Shown here: in pieces, positions 25,081 through 35,131 of the stretch | How positions within the stretch are numbered: position 1 is the first letter of the stretch | How the letters are laid out: each line of letters opens with the position of its first letter | From: Tenacibaculum sp. M341 | GTDB taxonomy: Bacteria > Bacteroidota > Bacteroidia > Flavobacteriales > Flavobacteriaceae | Assembly: GCF_004337695.1 (NCBI RefSeq) | Contig: NZ_SJXJ01000024.1 | Coordinates: 1 to 61,324, forward strand | Length of the DNA: 61,324 bases | Reading direction: 5' to 3' | Notes under the pieces: model-generated | What the model saw: only the letters and a program-made list of their open reading frames with translations | Database searches by the model: none | Told to the model about the DNA's origin: nothing | Program-made: the position numbers and the translations under genes

Positions 25081-28020
25081 ATGTTGTGTAAATATCATCT
25101 TTATTATGATACAAATTTTGTGAAAAAATTTGTATCAAGTTTGTTGCTTTTTAGTATCCTATTAATAACAGCACAAAGTACAAATAAATACCATTTTTCA
25201 ACCGAAAATGGTTTACCTAGTAATGAAACCTACAGTATTTATGAAGATTCTGAGTCGTTTATCTGGATTGCTACTGATAAAGGAGTTAGTAAATATAACG
25301 GCTATGATTTTATAAACTATACTACTGAAAATGGTTTAGGAGGCAACACTATTTTTAATTTTTATGAAGATTATAAAGGTAGACTATGGTTTTTATCTTT
25401 TAATGGTAAACTTTCTTATTATCTAAATGGTAAAATAAATCTTGTTACTTATAGCATTTCTTATAATGATATAGGACACATTTTATCTTTATATGTAGAT
25501 ACAAATAACACACTTTGGATTGGTAGTACTCAAGGGGAATTTAAAGCCAGTTTCATTAATAAAACCAATTTAAAAGTAACCCCTACAAAAGAACAATACT
25601 CTTTTAGACAAATTGATGACAAAGGATACATCTTTTCTGGAAACTATTATTTAAATAATAATATAATTAACTATAAAGTTAAGCTAATTAACACTACATA
25701 TTTATTAAACTATTCTGAGAACTCCATTATTTTACCTTCTAAAAACATAAACAATTTAAAAAGGAAAAATGGTATTGGTATCAATTGGCTAATTCATAAC
25801 AATGTTATTTACAATTCAAATTCTTATCAAGCTTTAATTTTTAATTTAAAATCAAAGAAAACAAAAAGTATTAAATTCAAATTCAAAGATAGACCCACTG
25901 GAACTCGTATTATGAAATTTAAAAATCAATATGTGTTTTATAATCTTAGTCAGAATAAATTATATGCTATTACCAAATTCCCTCCGTACATTAAAGCTAT
26001 CAAATCTTCAAACAATTTTTTAACAAGTATTATCACTGACAATCAAGAAGGTACTTGGACTTCCACTCATGATAAAGGTGTTTTTTATGAACCAAAAACA
26101 ATAATTAAAAACATATCTTCTAATAAGTTTGAAAATGAAGCTATTGTTAGTATGATAAGTAATGATTCTTCTTTTTTTTTGAGATCTAAGAATAGTAAAA
26201 TTTTCAAGTTTACAAACAACCTTACCTTAAAAAAAATAAAGAATTCTCCATTAGGTAGACTCAATGGAAAATTATACAACTTTAGAGATACTATTGTTTA
26301 TAATGATATTATTGATAAACAAATAAAAACCATAAATCATAAACCATTCTTTAATGAAATCTCCAAAAAGCCCCCTTTCATTTCTTCATTTAACAATAAT
26401 GAATTCACTTTATATTCTTGGTCTAATGTACACATGTACACAAAAAATAAACAACTCCTTTTTTCATTTAATTTTTCTAAAGATAAAGTAGCCATCAAAA
26501 GTATTTGTTACAAAAATTCAAATACTATTTATATCGCTTCTCGTCAAGGGCTTTTTGAAATGAATGATATTGGGAATATTATTTTTATGGGAGATCAAAA
26601 TCCTATTTTTAAAACTCGTATTGATCAAATTAATCGAGATAAGAATGGACGATTTTGGATGATAACAAAAGAAAAAGGAGTTATTATTATTGACAATGAT
26701 CAAGTAATTAATATCACAACTAATAATGGTTTACTAGGTAATATTTGTACAGGCTTGTTTATTGGAAAAAAACGTGTTTGGATTGCTACTGAAAAAGGAT
26801 TGTCTGGTATTAATTTAAATGATTATAATGATATTGATAATTTTACTCAAAAGGATGGGCTTATTTCTAATCAAATTAATGATATAAATGAATACGATAA
26901 TAAAGTTTGGGTAGCTTCAGATAAAGGCTTATCGTATTTAGATGTTAATTACTCAAAAAAAACATACTTCCCTAAAATATATATAGAAAAAATTAGCATT
27001 GATAACAACAACTTAATAGATAATAAACACATAACAATACCTCCAACAAACAACCTACTAAAAATAGACTTCTTAGGTCTTTCTTATAGAGAACATGGTG
27101 ATTTGCAATATAAGTATCGACTTAAGGGTTTGGATTCTACTTGGTATACTACAAAAAACAGATCTGTACAATACTCCACACTTCCTACTGGTAATTACAC
27201 TTTTGAAATTAAAGCGGTAAATCATCAAGGCATTTCTAGTAAAGAAACAAAGTCCATAAAAATAACTAAACAGCCATATTTTTGGGAAACCTTATACTTT
27301 ATAATTCCTTTTATTATTATTTCATTCTTTTTAATAAACATATTGATTTATGTACGTATAAGAAGAGTAAAAAAAAGAGCATATTTAAAACAACGAATCA
27401 TTTCAACTGAATTAAAATTATTGCGCTCTCAAATGAATCCTCATTTTACATTTAATGCTATGAGTAGCATTCAATATTATATTCAAAATAACAATACTAA
27501 AAAAGCGCTTCATTTTGTTCATAGGTTTTCAACACTAATTCGGTTAATTCTTGAACATACACAAAAAGATACCATTTTCTTAGAACAAGAATTAGAGGCT
27601 TTAAAACTTTATGTTACAATAGAACAAGAACGCTTAAAAAATTCTTTTTCTTTTATTGTAAATATTGATGATGATATAGATGTTAAAACAACGCAAATAG
27701 CCCCTATGTTACTACAACCTTACGTAGAAAATGCTATATGGCATGGTATAATGCATAAAAACTCTAGTAATGGAATTATTTCATTAAATATTTATTTAGA
27801 AAATAATAGGCTCATTTGTGAAATTATTGATAATGGTGTTGGCAGGCTAGCATCTACTATGCTAAAACAAGTAGACAAAGAATCTTTTGGTATGAATTTA
27901 CTTGAGGAAAGATTATATTTAATTAACAATACTAAAACTATAAAACAGACTGTTAAAATAACAGATCTTCTAAATGAAAACCAAAATAGTTGTGGTACTA
28001 AAGTAAAACTAACTCTATGA
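25081..28020 (+). CDS. Two-component propeller sensor kinase, LytS-type
   Basis: A 979-residue membrane kinase. After an N-terminal signal anchor (about 15-33) comes a periplasmic two-component propeller (YHFSTENGLPSNETYSIYED, then GFIWIATDKG-like units), a Y_Y_Y domain (near 640-725), one membrane helix (about 738-760) and a His_kinase domain with the phospho-accepting His788 (LRSQMNPHFTFNAM), then a HATPase domain (PYVENAIWHGI). It senses an extracellular ligand and phosphorylates the regulator encoded next (ATGA overlap). It is not a hybrid with a fused receiver. Confidence 0.9.
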   Translation: MLCKYHLYYDTNFVKKFVSSLLLFSILLITAQSTNKYHFSTENGLPSNETYSIYEDSESFIWIATDKGVSKYNGYDFINYTTENGLGGNTIFNFYEDYKGRLWFLSFNGKLSYYLNGKINLVTYSISYNDIGHILSLYVDTNNTLWIGSTQGEFKASFINKTNLKVTPTKEQYSFRQIDDKGYIFSGNYYLNNNIINYKVKLINTTYLLNYSENSIILPSKNINNLKRKNGIGINWLIHNNVIYNSNSYQALIFNLKSKKTKSIKFKFKDRPTGTRIMKFKNQYVFYNLSQNKLYAITKFPPYIKAIKSSNNFLTSIITDNQEGTWTSTHDKGVFYEPKTIIKNISSNKFENEAIVSMISNDSSFFLRSKNSKIFKFTNNLTLKKIKNSPLGRLNGKLYNFRDTIVYNDIIDKQIKTINHKPFFNEISKKPPFISSFNNNEFTLYSWSNVHMYTKNKQLLFSFNFSKDKVAIKSICYKNSNTIYIASRQGLFEMNDIGNIIFMGDQNPIFKTRIDQINRDKNGRFWMITKEKGVIIIDNDQVINITTNNGLLGNICTGLFIGKKRVWIATEKGLSGINLNDYNDIDNFTQKDGLISNQINDINEYDNKVWVASDKGLSYLDVNYSKKTYFPKIYIEKISIDNNNLIDNKHITIPPTNNLLKIDFLGLSYREHGDLQYKYRLKGLDSTWYTTKNRSVQYSTLPTGNYTFEIKAVNHQGISSKETKSIKITKQPYFWETLYFIIPFIIISFFLINILIYVRIRRVKKRAYLKQRIISTELKLLRSQMNPHFTFNAMSSIQYYIQNNNTKKALHFVHRFSTLIRLILEHTQKDTIFLEQELEALKLYVTIEQERLKNSFSFIVNIDDDIDVKTTQIAPMLLQPYVENAIWHGIMHKNSSNGIISLNIYLENNRLICEIIDNGVGRLASTMLKQVDKESFGMNLLEERLYLINNTKTIKQTVKITDLLNENQNSCGTKVKLTL

Positions 28021-28772
28021 ATACTATTAATGTTGTTATTATTGATGATGAATTTATAGTTAGCGAAACACTTAAAAGTTATATTGAAGAATATACTCCT
28101 AATTTAAATATACTATCTGTTATAAATAAACCTAATGATGCTAAAGAAATCATATCTAAACTTAAACCTGATTTAATTTTTTTAGATATTCAAATGCCTA
28201 TTTTAAATGGATTTGAACTCCTTAAATCTTTTGAAGAAATTAACTTTGATATTATTTTTACTACTGCTTATAATAATTATGCAATTGAAGCTTTTAAAGT
28301 AAATGCCTTTGATTATCTGTTAAAACCTATTAATGTTAATGAACTACAAAATACTATACACAGATATTATTTAAAGAAAAAAAACAATCCATTATTTCAG
28401 TATGGACAAGTAAAGTCTTTATTAGAAAAAATTAATACTCCTAATAAAACAGAGCGAATTACAGTTCCTGAAATAGGTGGATTAACCATTTTACAAACTT
28501 CAGAAATTATTTGCTTAAAATCTGATTATGGTTATACAGATATTTATTGTAAAAATGGTTCTAAAATAACCTCTTCTAAAGCTTTAAAACATTTTTGTAG
28601 TCTATTAAAAAATCATCCTGATTTTTATGAAATCGGAAAATCGGGTATCATTAATCTTAACTATATTTCTAAATATTATAATGAAGGAACAATTATACTA
28701 GAAAACAACATTAAAGTTTCTGTTCCTAGAAGAAGTAGGAAAGCGTTTTTAGAAACTCTACAAATTCAATAA
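28017..28772 (+). CDS. LytTR-family response regulator
   Basis: A 251-residue protein. Receiver domain at residues 1-125 with Asp57 (LIFLDIQMPILNG) and acidic D10-D11. The LytTR DNA-binding domain spans about 145-250 (EIICLKSDYGYTDIYCKNG, then FYEIGKSGIINLNYI). It overlaps the kinase gene by four bases, so the two form a pair. It is the best candidate to control the peptide and T9SS genes just downstream, but the gene order is the only evidence. Confidence 0.9.
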   Translation: MNTINVVIIDDEFIVSETLKSYIEEYTPNLNILSVINKPNDAKEIISKLKPDLIFLDIQMPILNGFELLKSFEEINFDIIFTTAYNNYAIEAFKVNAFDYLLKPINVNELQNTIHRYYLKKKNNPLFQYGQVKSLLEKINTPNKTERITVPEIGGLTILQTSEIICLKSDYGYTDIYCKNGSKITSSKALKHFCSLLKNHPDFYEIGKSGIINLNYISKYYNEGTIILENNIKVSVPRRSRKAFLETLQIQ

Positions 28773-28937
28773 ACATACTACTTCATCAAAAACTTCTTCA
28801 TTTACCAAATACAACCTTAACCAATCCAATTTTTAAGGGTAATTGACCATATTCGCATTTCTAAAAAAAAGACTCAAGAGAGTATTTAACTTTACTTCAA
28901 TAACAATAAATAATCATTATTTAAATCATCAAATAAT

Positions 28938-29138
28938 ATGAAAAATTTAATTTTAAGTAAAGGAAAAGTATTAAGTAAAAAGGAGCAAAAAAATATTCAT
29001 GGTGGGGCTGATTCATCTGGAGAAGAAATATCTCCTCAAGATCGTGATAGATGTAGAACAACCAGTGATTGTTGGGCTGGTAGAGTATGTAGACAAACTT
29101 CAAGAGGGACAAGATGCCTTCGTTTTCCAAGTGTATAA
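28938..29138 (+). CDS. Double-glycine leader Cys-rich peptide precursor
   Basis: A 66-residue peptide. Leader residues 1-23 end in HGG after KKEQKNI, the CFB-type double-glycine leader cut by C39-peptidase ABC exporters. The 43-residue core is basic with Cys39, 45, 51 and 60 (C-x5-C-x5-C-x8-C; SDCWAGRVC inside), fit for two disulfides. It could be a bacteriocin or a secreted signal. No maturation enzyme or exporter is next to it. It follows the LytTR regulator by 165 bp. Its leader matches that of the peptide at 56203 at 13 of 23 positions. Confidence 0.75.
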   Translation: MKNLILSKGKVLSKKEQKNIHGGADSSGEEISPQDRDRCRTTSDCWAGRVCRQTSRGTRCLRFPSV

Positions 29139-29173
29139 TTGAAGTTTATAACAACTACTTTAATAGATTGCTT

Positions 29174-29213
29174 AAACAGGTAACTCTTATTTCAAGATAA
29201 GAGTTACCTGTTT
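29174..29213. terminator. 17-bp perfect hairpin after the peptide gene
   Basis: Arms 29174-29190 and 29197-29213 (AAACAGGTAACTCTTAT and its complement) with a 6-base loop. Both ends carry only three A or T, so it may stabilise the 3' end of the peptide message or give partial readthrough into the T9SS genes instead of full termination. Confidence 0.5.
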
Positions 29214-29265
29214 ACATACAAAAGAGTCTAAAATTTTATCTCAACAACAAATACATCACTAAAAA

Positions 29266-30315
29266 ATGAAAAAAATATTACTCTTAATATGTTTATTTAT
29301 AAGCGGACTTATTTTTGCTAAAAACTCACATAAAAATCCCATTAATAATGCGTGTACTCCTTCAAAAAACGCTAGTTTTTCTTTTCCTACCAATGGGTAC
29401 GAAACAGGAACTTTTCCTATTATTTTAGTTTCAAATGCTACACAAGCTACTGAAGTAAGAATAAGTAAAGATTCTACATTTACTACTTATAATAAAGTCC
29501 CTCAAAATAATACAAATGTTAGAGAATTTCCTACATTGGAACTTTCTTTATGCTATAAAACTACTTACTATATTCAAACTAGAGACAATAGTTGCTCTTC
29601 TTGGAGTAAACCACGAAAGTTTTCTACTAGAGATTATGCTAAACAATGGGTAAGGTATTTATCTCACGATATAACAAATCCAGAACCACGCACATTAGGT
29701 GAATCTTTAGTAACAAATGTACCAAATTCTGAAGTAGATGTATTTGAATGGTATATAGAAGATGTTTCAACTAATAATCAAACATTTCCTATAAATGTTT
29801 TTACTGACAGAAGAGTGCTAGGTGATCTTAATTTTCGATATCTAAGAATTAATGATCGAATTGCTGGTTATCTTACTTCTGGTCATGTATATCGTGTCGT
29901 TGTAAAAGGGCATATTGGAGCTGGTTGCGGATCTTTTACCAATAGCTATCCTATTGTTGCTACTGGAGATGAAAAATATAGAAATTCATATTTTATTTAT
30001 GAAGATTCTTCTCCTTTAACACAAATAAACTCTCGCTTAAACATCAATAAAAATACTGAAACAAACAAAAAGCATTCTATTAGTGTACTATCATATCCAA
30101 ATCCATCAAAATCTGGAATATTTAAATTAAAAACATCTGGTTTTAACACCAATAAAACAATTCAAGTAATCAATCTTAACGGACAAAGTATCCTGAATTT
30201 TAAATTATACGACTCTGAAACCACTATTGACCTTTCTTCTTATAAAAAAGGGATTTATGCTATTCATGTTAATGATGGTATAACAACTAAACAACTTAAA
30301 CTAATTACTAAATAA
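29266..30315 (+). CDS. T9SS-secreted protein, type A sorting domain
   Basis: A 349-residue protein. A signal peptide (residues 1-18, FAKN) is followed by a fibronectin-like or Ig-like beta region (FSFPTNGYETGTFPIILVSN; LCYKTTYYIQTRDNSCSSW) and a second beta domain. Residues 275-349 are a type A T9SS sorting domain (SYPNPSKSGIFKLKT, then GIYAIHVNDG and KQLKLITK). It is therefore exported and anchored or released at the surface. It lies downstream of the peptide gene and 16 bp before the next T9SS gene. Confidence 0.8.
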   Translation: MKKILLLICLFISGLIFAKNSHKNPINNACTPSKNASFSFPTNGYETGTFPIILVSNATQATEVRISKDSTFTTYNKVPQNNTNVREFPTLELSLCYKTTYYIQTRDNSCSSWSKPRKFSTRDYAKQWVRYLSHDITNPEPRTLGESLVTNVPNSEVDVFEWYIEDVSTNNQTFPINVFTDRRVLGDLNFRYLRINDRIAGYLTSGHVYRVVVKGHIGAGCGSFTNSYPIVATGDEKYRNSYFIYEDSSPLTQINSRLNINKNTETNKKHSISVLSYPNPSKSGIFKLKTSGFNTNKTIQVINLNGQSILNFKLYDSETTIDLSSYKKGIYAIHVNDGITTKQLKLITK

Positions 30316-30331
30316 ATTAAACCTCTTAATT

Positions 30332-32623
30332 ATGAAAAACACAATTACTCTTTTATTACTCTTTCTGAGTTATTTCTCTATATTTTCTCAAAAAGACACT
30401 CCATTATTAAATTCAATTACTAATGCAACAACACCTCCTAATAATTTTTTCAACTTTAGTCTTTTACCCAATGGAGGTAACTGGCTTGGTTCTACTGGAA
30501 ACAATACTTCCATTAATGCTACCACTATGGAGTGGCAGGTTACAATAACTGGAGTTATTTCATATGCTCCTATTAGTGTCTCATCTAATCAAACAGACAC
30601 AGATCTTAGTAATCTATTTGGTTTTCAATGGGAAGAATGTAGAGAATATATAATAACATTATCTTACATAGATTCTAATAGTGGCAACAGAATTCATACT
30701 ACTAAAACAGTAACCTATATTTCTTCTTTTGATCCATCAAATAGTAATACAATTACATTAAGTAATCATAATAATGATACAGTTACATATAATCATACTA
30801 AATACGTTCCAGATGGAAAAATAGTTACTATTAAAAATTCTACTATAAAATTTAAAGGATTAAATACAGGTATTATTATAGAAGAAGGAGGTACACTAAT
30901 ACTTGATAATTCAACTATAGAAGGCGTATGTAACTCTCCTTGGGACGGTATTGTTGTTCACGGAAATCCATCTATACCAGTTAATGTAAATACACACCCG
31001 TATAAACAAGGTCATTTAATAGTAAAGAAAAGAAGTATTATTAAAAATGCCAAAAGAGCTATTCAAGCAAGTGATGGTGGTATTGTTTGGGCATCCAATA
31101 GTTATTTTATTAACAATGAAATTGCTGTACATGCTACAACAAGAATAGATGCTTCTATTTCATTTACAAATTGTTTCTTTGAAACAAATGATGACATTTT
31201 GTTTGGAAAAATGAAATACTTTGCTTACTTAAACACTACTAGAGCACTTTTTAGAGGTAATAAGTTCATCAATAAAAAACCATTAGGAGGCAATGGAAAA
31301 GACTATGGTGTCGGTATTGTTAGTTATTACTCTAATCTAGATGTTTATCCAGGTCCTCACCCACTTAACTCATCAAAAATTCCAAGTATTTTTGAAAACC
31401 TATACAAAGGCATAGATAATTATGGTTCTAATGGATCGTCTACCCTTTTAAACATTAAAGAAAATAAATTTGTTAATGTAAACAAATGTGTTTCTTCTTC
31501 TGGTAGCAAAGGAGATAGAATAACACTTAATGAATTTAATATTATAGATGTTGTTGAGACTAATGGACAATTAATCTCTACTTCTCCAGGATGGGGTGTA
31601 CATACAAACAGGTGTGTAGATCATATTATTGATGAAAATAAATTTATTGGTAATTCTAAAAATTATGGAATTATAAATTCTCAAGCAGGAAATCTTCCTC
31701 CTGTATACCAACCTGCTCCTAGTGGCAAACTATACCTTAACAGTTTTGAAAATACTTTAGTAGCCATTCAAATACAAGGTCCAAATGTAGGTACTCAAAT
31801 TTCTTGTAATGATTTTATTAAAGACAATCAATATGGTATTAACATAGGAAACTATTCATATGCAGGTACTATTCATAATGGGAGAATGGGGAATATAGGT
31901 AGTTGTTCAGCTGGAAACGGAGCCGGTAATAAATTTAATTTAGATTTTCTTTATGTATTCGGAGAATGCTATGATAACCGTGGTCCAAGTTTCTACACAC
32001 ACAGGTATATTAATCTAAATGGATCTCCTTCTTTTACATATATTGATACTGATGCTATCAGTCTAAGAAACCCTTGTACCGACGACCCTGCCGTTACTCT
32101 ACAGAGTAATTGTAACACTAACATAACGAATAAATGTAACTCTTTACATTCAAACGGCACTTCTCAAAGAGAAAATGGTACTTCAACTAATAAAATTACT
32201 GCTTTCGAAAAAGCATTATTGAACAACAATTTGAAATTAGCCGAATCAATACTAGTTCAAAAAGAAGAAAGTAAAGAAATATTTAATGCTTTTAAAGGTA
32301 ATTATTTACTTGATTTGTATGTAGCTCCCTTATCAGAAGCAAAAGAAAATAATGAATCTCTTTTAACTAATAAAAAAGATATTGTTACTATATATCCTAA
32401 TCCAAGTTCGTCAGGAAAATTTAATGTTTCTATAAAAAATAAGATTATGGGTAAAAACACTCAAATATCTATTTTCGATGTATCAGGAAAAGTTTTATTA
32501 ACCAAACCTCTAAATAAAAACAATCAACAAATAAATATTTCAAACTTTTCTAAAGGAATTTATTTTATTAAAGTTTTTGAAGGCAATAAAGTCATAGAAA
32601 CTAAAAGACTTATTTATAGATAA
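30332..32623 (+). CDS. T9SS-secreted beta-helix-like protein
   Basis: A 763-residue protein. Signal peptide residues 1-19 (SIFSQ). Residues 160-560 look like a right-handed beta-helix (NSTIKFKGLNTGIIIEEGGT, LDNSTIEGVCNSPWDGIVVHG and later Asn-rich coils). Residues 690-763 are a type A T9SS sorting domain (YPNPSSSGKFNVSI; GIYFIKVFEG; TKRLIYR). No catalytic residues are recognised, so an adhesin or surface role is as likely as a lyase. It is 16 bp after the previous T9SS gene and probably co-transcribed. Confidence 0.8.
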   Translation: MKNTITLLLLFLSYFSIFSQKDTPLLNSITNATTPPNNFFNFSLLPNGGNWLGSTGNNTSINATTMEWQVTITGVISYAPISVSSNQTDTDLSNLFGFQWEECREYIITLSYIDSNSGNRIHTTKTVTYISSFDPSNSNTITLSNHNNDTVTYNHTKYVPDGKIVTIKNSTIKFKGLNTGIIIEEGGTLILDNSTIEGVCNSPWDGIVVHGNPSIPVNVNTHPYKQGHLIVKKRSIIKNAKRAIQASDGGIVWASNSYFINNEIAVHATTRIDASISFTNCFFETNDDILFGKMKYFAYLNTTRALFRGNKFINKKPLGGNGKDYGVGIVSYYSNLDVYPGPHPLNSSKIPSIFENLYKGIDNYGSNGSSTLLNIKENKFVNVNKCVSSSGSKGDRITLNEFNIIDVVETNGQLISTSPGWGVHTNRCVDHIIDENKFIGNSKNYGIINSQAGNLPPVYQPAPSGKLYLNSFENTLVAIQIQGPNVGTQISCNDFIKDNQYGINIGNYSYAGTIHNGRMGNIGSCSAGNGAGNKFNLDFLYVFGECYDNRGPSFYTHRYINLNGSPSFTYIDTDAISLRNPCTDDPAVTLQSNCNTNITNKCNSLHSNGTSQRENGTSTNKITAFEKALLNNNLKLAESILVQKEESKEIFNAFKGNYLLDLYVAPLSEAKENNESLLTNKKDIVTIYPNPSSSGKFNVSIKNKIMGKNTQISIFDVSGKVLLTKPLNKNNQQINISNFSKGIYFIKVFEGNKVIETKRLIYR

Positions 32624-32753
32624 AATAAACTTACTTCCCACACAAAACACTTAAATAATAGGTTTCTTTTTATCTTTAAATGAAACCTATTATCATTTAA
32701 AATAAATAGTTAATTAAACCTCCAAACACCATAAGAAACCATCAATAATTCCG

Positions 32754-32761
32754 TAAATTTG
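32754..32761 (+). promoter_or_regulatory. -7 element of cydAB
   Basis: Reads TAAATTTG, matching TAnnTTTG, 28 bp before the cydA ATG. No obvious -33 box. Confidence 0.5.
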
Positions 32762-32789
32762 TTAGCACACACACTAAACACTTTTTGTT

Positions 32790-34103
32790 ATGGAAAATTT
32801 GGATGCCGCACGTCTTCAAATGGCTTTTACGCTAATTTTTCATATTGTTTTTGCCTGTATAGGAATGGTGATGCCTTTTTTCATGGTTGTTTCTCACAAA
32901 AAATGGCTAAATACAGGAGATCCAATATATTTAAAACTTACAAAAGCCTGGCAGAAGGGCGTTGCAATCTTTTTTGTTACAGGTGCCGTTTCTGGTACCG
33001 CATTATCTTTTGAGTTAGGGCTACTTTGGCCCGGTTTTATGGAACACGCAGGTCCTATCATTGGAATGCCTTTTTCTTTAGAGGGTGCCGCATTTTTTGT
33101 AGAAGCAATTGCCCTTGGTTTTTATTTATACGGTTGGAATAAAATCAACCCTAAATTTCATTGGTTCACAGGTGTTATTGTAGGTATTGCCGGTGTAGCT
33201 TCTGGAATTTTAGTAGTATCCGCCAATGGATGGATGAATGCTCCTTCTGGATTTGATTATGTTGATGGTCAGTTTTTAAATATTGATCCTGTAAAAGCAC
33301 TTTTAAATCCTGCTTGGTTTACACAAGCCTTACACATGGTACTTGCCGCTTTTACTGCTACAGGATTTGCTGTTGCAGGTATACATGCTTATCAAATTTT
33401 AAAAAACAAGCAAAAAGAGCTTCATAAAAAAGCTTTTAAAATAGCCATTACTTTTGGGGCTATTGCTGCAATTTTACAACCTATAAGTGGAGATATTTCT
33501 GCTAAAGATGTAGCCAAACGTCAGCCTGTAAAATTAGCCGCTATGGAAGCGCATTATGAAACTGCTAAAGGAGTTCCTTTATACATTGGAGGTATTGTTG
33601 ATAAGGAGAAAAAAGAAGTCAAATACAAAATTGAAATCCCAAACGCTTTATCTTTTTTAGCTTTTGGCGATTTTAATGCTGAAGTAAAAGGCTTGAATGA
33701 TTTTCCAGAAGATGAAATTCCAAATGTAGCCATTGTACACTATGCTTTTCAGATTATGGTAGGTTTGGGCGGAATTTTAATGCTTGCCGGATTGTTTTTC
33801 TTCTTTTCTAATAAAAAAAGAAAACAATGGATGGACAAAAAATTCTTTTGGAAACTCTTTGTGTTTTTAACGCCTGCTGGATTTTTAGCTCTTGAAGCTG
33901 GTTGGATTGTTACTGAAGTAGGAAGGCAACCATGGATTATTCATAAAATTATGAGAACAAAAGATGCTGTAACTCCAATGCCTGGAATTGTATTTAGTTT
34001 TTACTTGTATGTTTTTGTATACTCTGTATTAACTATTGCTGTTGCTTGGTTATTAGCACGACAAATAAAATCATTAAATAACTCTACAATTGAAAAAATA
34101 TGA
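32790..34103 (+). CDS. cydA: Cytochrome bd oxidase subunit I
   Basis: A 437-residue membrane protein that oxidises quinol and reduces oxygen to water in the inner membrane. Heme ligands are visible: His18 (LIFHIVF), His182 (QALHM) and Met323 (YAFQIMVG). Conserved Glu98 and Glu105 (SLEGAAFFVEA) and the GRQPW motif are present. The length, with a short quinol loop, fits the CIO-like class. It overlaps cydB by four bases. This high-affinity oxidase supports growth at low oxygen. Confidence 0.95.
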   Translation: MENLDAARLQMAFTLIFHIVFACIGMVMPFFMVVSHKKWLNTGDPIYLKLTKAWQKGVAIFFVTGAVSGTALSFELGLLWPGFMEHAGPIIGMPFSLEGAAFFVEAIALGFYLYGWNKINPKFHWFTGVIVGIAGVASGILVVSANGWMNAPSGFDYVDGQFLNIDPVKALLNPAWFTQALHMVLAAFTATGFAVAGIHAYQILKNKQKELHKKAFKIAITFGAIAAILQPISGDISAKDVAKRQPVKLAAMEAHYETAKGVPLYIGGIVDKEKKEVKYKIEIPNALSFLAFGDFNAEVKGLNDFPEDEIPNVAIVHYAFQIMVGLGGILMLAGLFFFFSNKKRKQWMDKKFFWKLFVFLTPAGFLALEAGWIVTEVGRQPWIIHKIMRTKDAVTPMPGIVFSFYLYVFVYSVLTIAVAWLLARQIKSLNNSTIEKI

Positions 34104-35122
34104 TTTCAGTAGTTCTTTTCTTTTTAACCTTTTCGTTATTGCTATATGTATTATTAGGTGGTGCAGATTTTGGAGCAGGTATTCTTGAATTGTTTTCTTC
34201 AAAAGAGAATCAAGACATTACTAAAAAAACAATTTATAGAGTAATGGGACCTGTATGGGAAGCAAACCATATTTGGGTAATTATTTTAATTGTAATTCTT
34301 TGGGTAGCTTTTCCTACTTATTATAAAATTATGGTTACCTATTTACACATTCCAATCACGCTAATGTTATTAGGTATTACTTTAAGAGGTGTAGCTTTTG
34401 TATTTAGACATTACGATGCCTTTGAAGATAAATCTCAACATGTATACAATTGGTTATTTAGAGTATCTAGTTTTATTACTCCTATTTTTTTAGGAATGAT
34501 TTTCGGAGCTATGGTAAGTGGAAATATTATTTTAAAAGATGATGTTTCAACTATGAGTTTTGCTCAAGTTTTTATCAATCCGTGGTTGAATATTTTTTCT
34601 GTTTTAGTAGGATGTTTTTTTGCCAGTTTATGCACCTTTCTTTCTGCTGTTTTATTAATTGGTGAAGCCGACGAAGAAGGATACCCAGTATATGTTAGAA
34701 AAGCCACTATTGCAACTGTTGTAGTTGTTGTATTTGGTTTTATTGTTATTTCTTACGGATTTTTATCTGATAGTTATTTTGTAAAAGGTATTTTAAATAA
34801 TACACTTAGCATTCTATTAATTGTATTATCTGCCTTGTGCTTACTTCCCTTATGGTTTTTTATTAGAAAAGGAAACAGAATTAATAGTCGAGTTTTTGCT
34901 GGTTTACAAGTAATCTTAATTATTGCTGTAGCAATTGTTCCACACTTTCCTAATCTTTTAATTGTAAAAGAAAGTACGTTAAGTATTTTAGAAAATAAAG
35001 CTCCTGATGCCGTAATTCGTGTATTGGGAATTTCTTTAATTATTGGTGGAGCCATAATTTTACCAGGCTTATTTCATTTATTGAAATCTTTTAAATTGAT
35101 TAAAATTTTAGAGAAAAATTAA
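34100..35122 (+). CDS. cydB: Cytochrome bd oxidase subunit II
   Basis: A 340-residue, eight- to nine-helix protein, partner of CydA. The signature LLGGADFGAG (residues 18-27), GPVWEANHIW and LRGVAFVFRH are present. It overlaps cydA by four bases (translational coupling). A CydX-like small subunit is not seen downstream, where a bidirectional terminator begins 10 bp after the stop. Confidence 0.95.
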   Translation: MISVVLFFLTFSLLLYVLLGGADFGAGILELFSSKENQDITKKTIYRVMGPVWEANHIWVIILIVILWVAFPTYYKIMVTYLHIPITLMLLGITLRGVAFVFRHYDAFEDKSQHVYNWLFRVSSFITPIFLGMIFGAMVSGNIILKDDVSTMSFAQVFINPWLNIFSVLVGCFFASLCTFLSAVLLIGEADEEGYPVYVRKATIATVVVVVFGFIVISYGFLSDSYFVKGILNNTLSILLIVLSALCLLPLWFFIRKGNRINSRVFAGLQVILIIAVAIVPHFPNLLIVKESTLSILENKAPDAVIRVLGISLIIGGAIILPGLFHLLKSFKLIKILEKN

Positions 35123-35131
35123 ATATAATTT

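Noticed and set aside
32759-33013. Plus-strand frame overlapping the start of cydA
   Set aside because: Out-of-frame shadow of cydA, which has all its heme ligands in the other frame.
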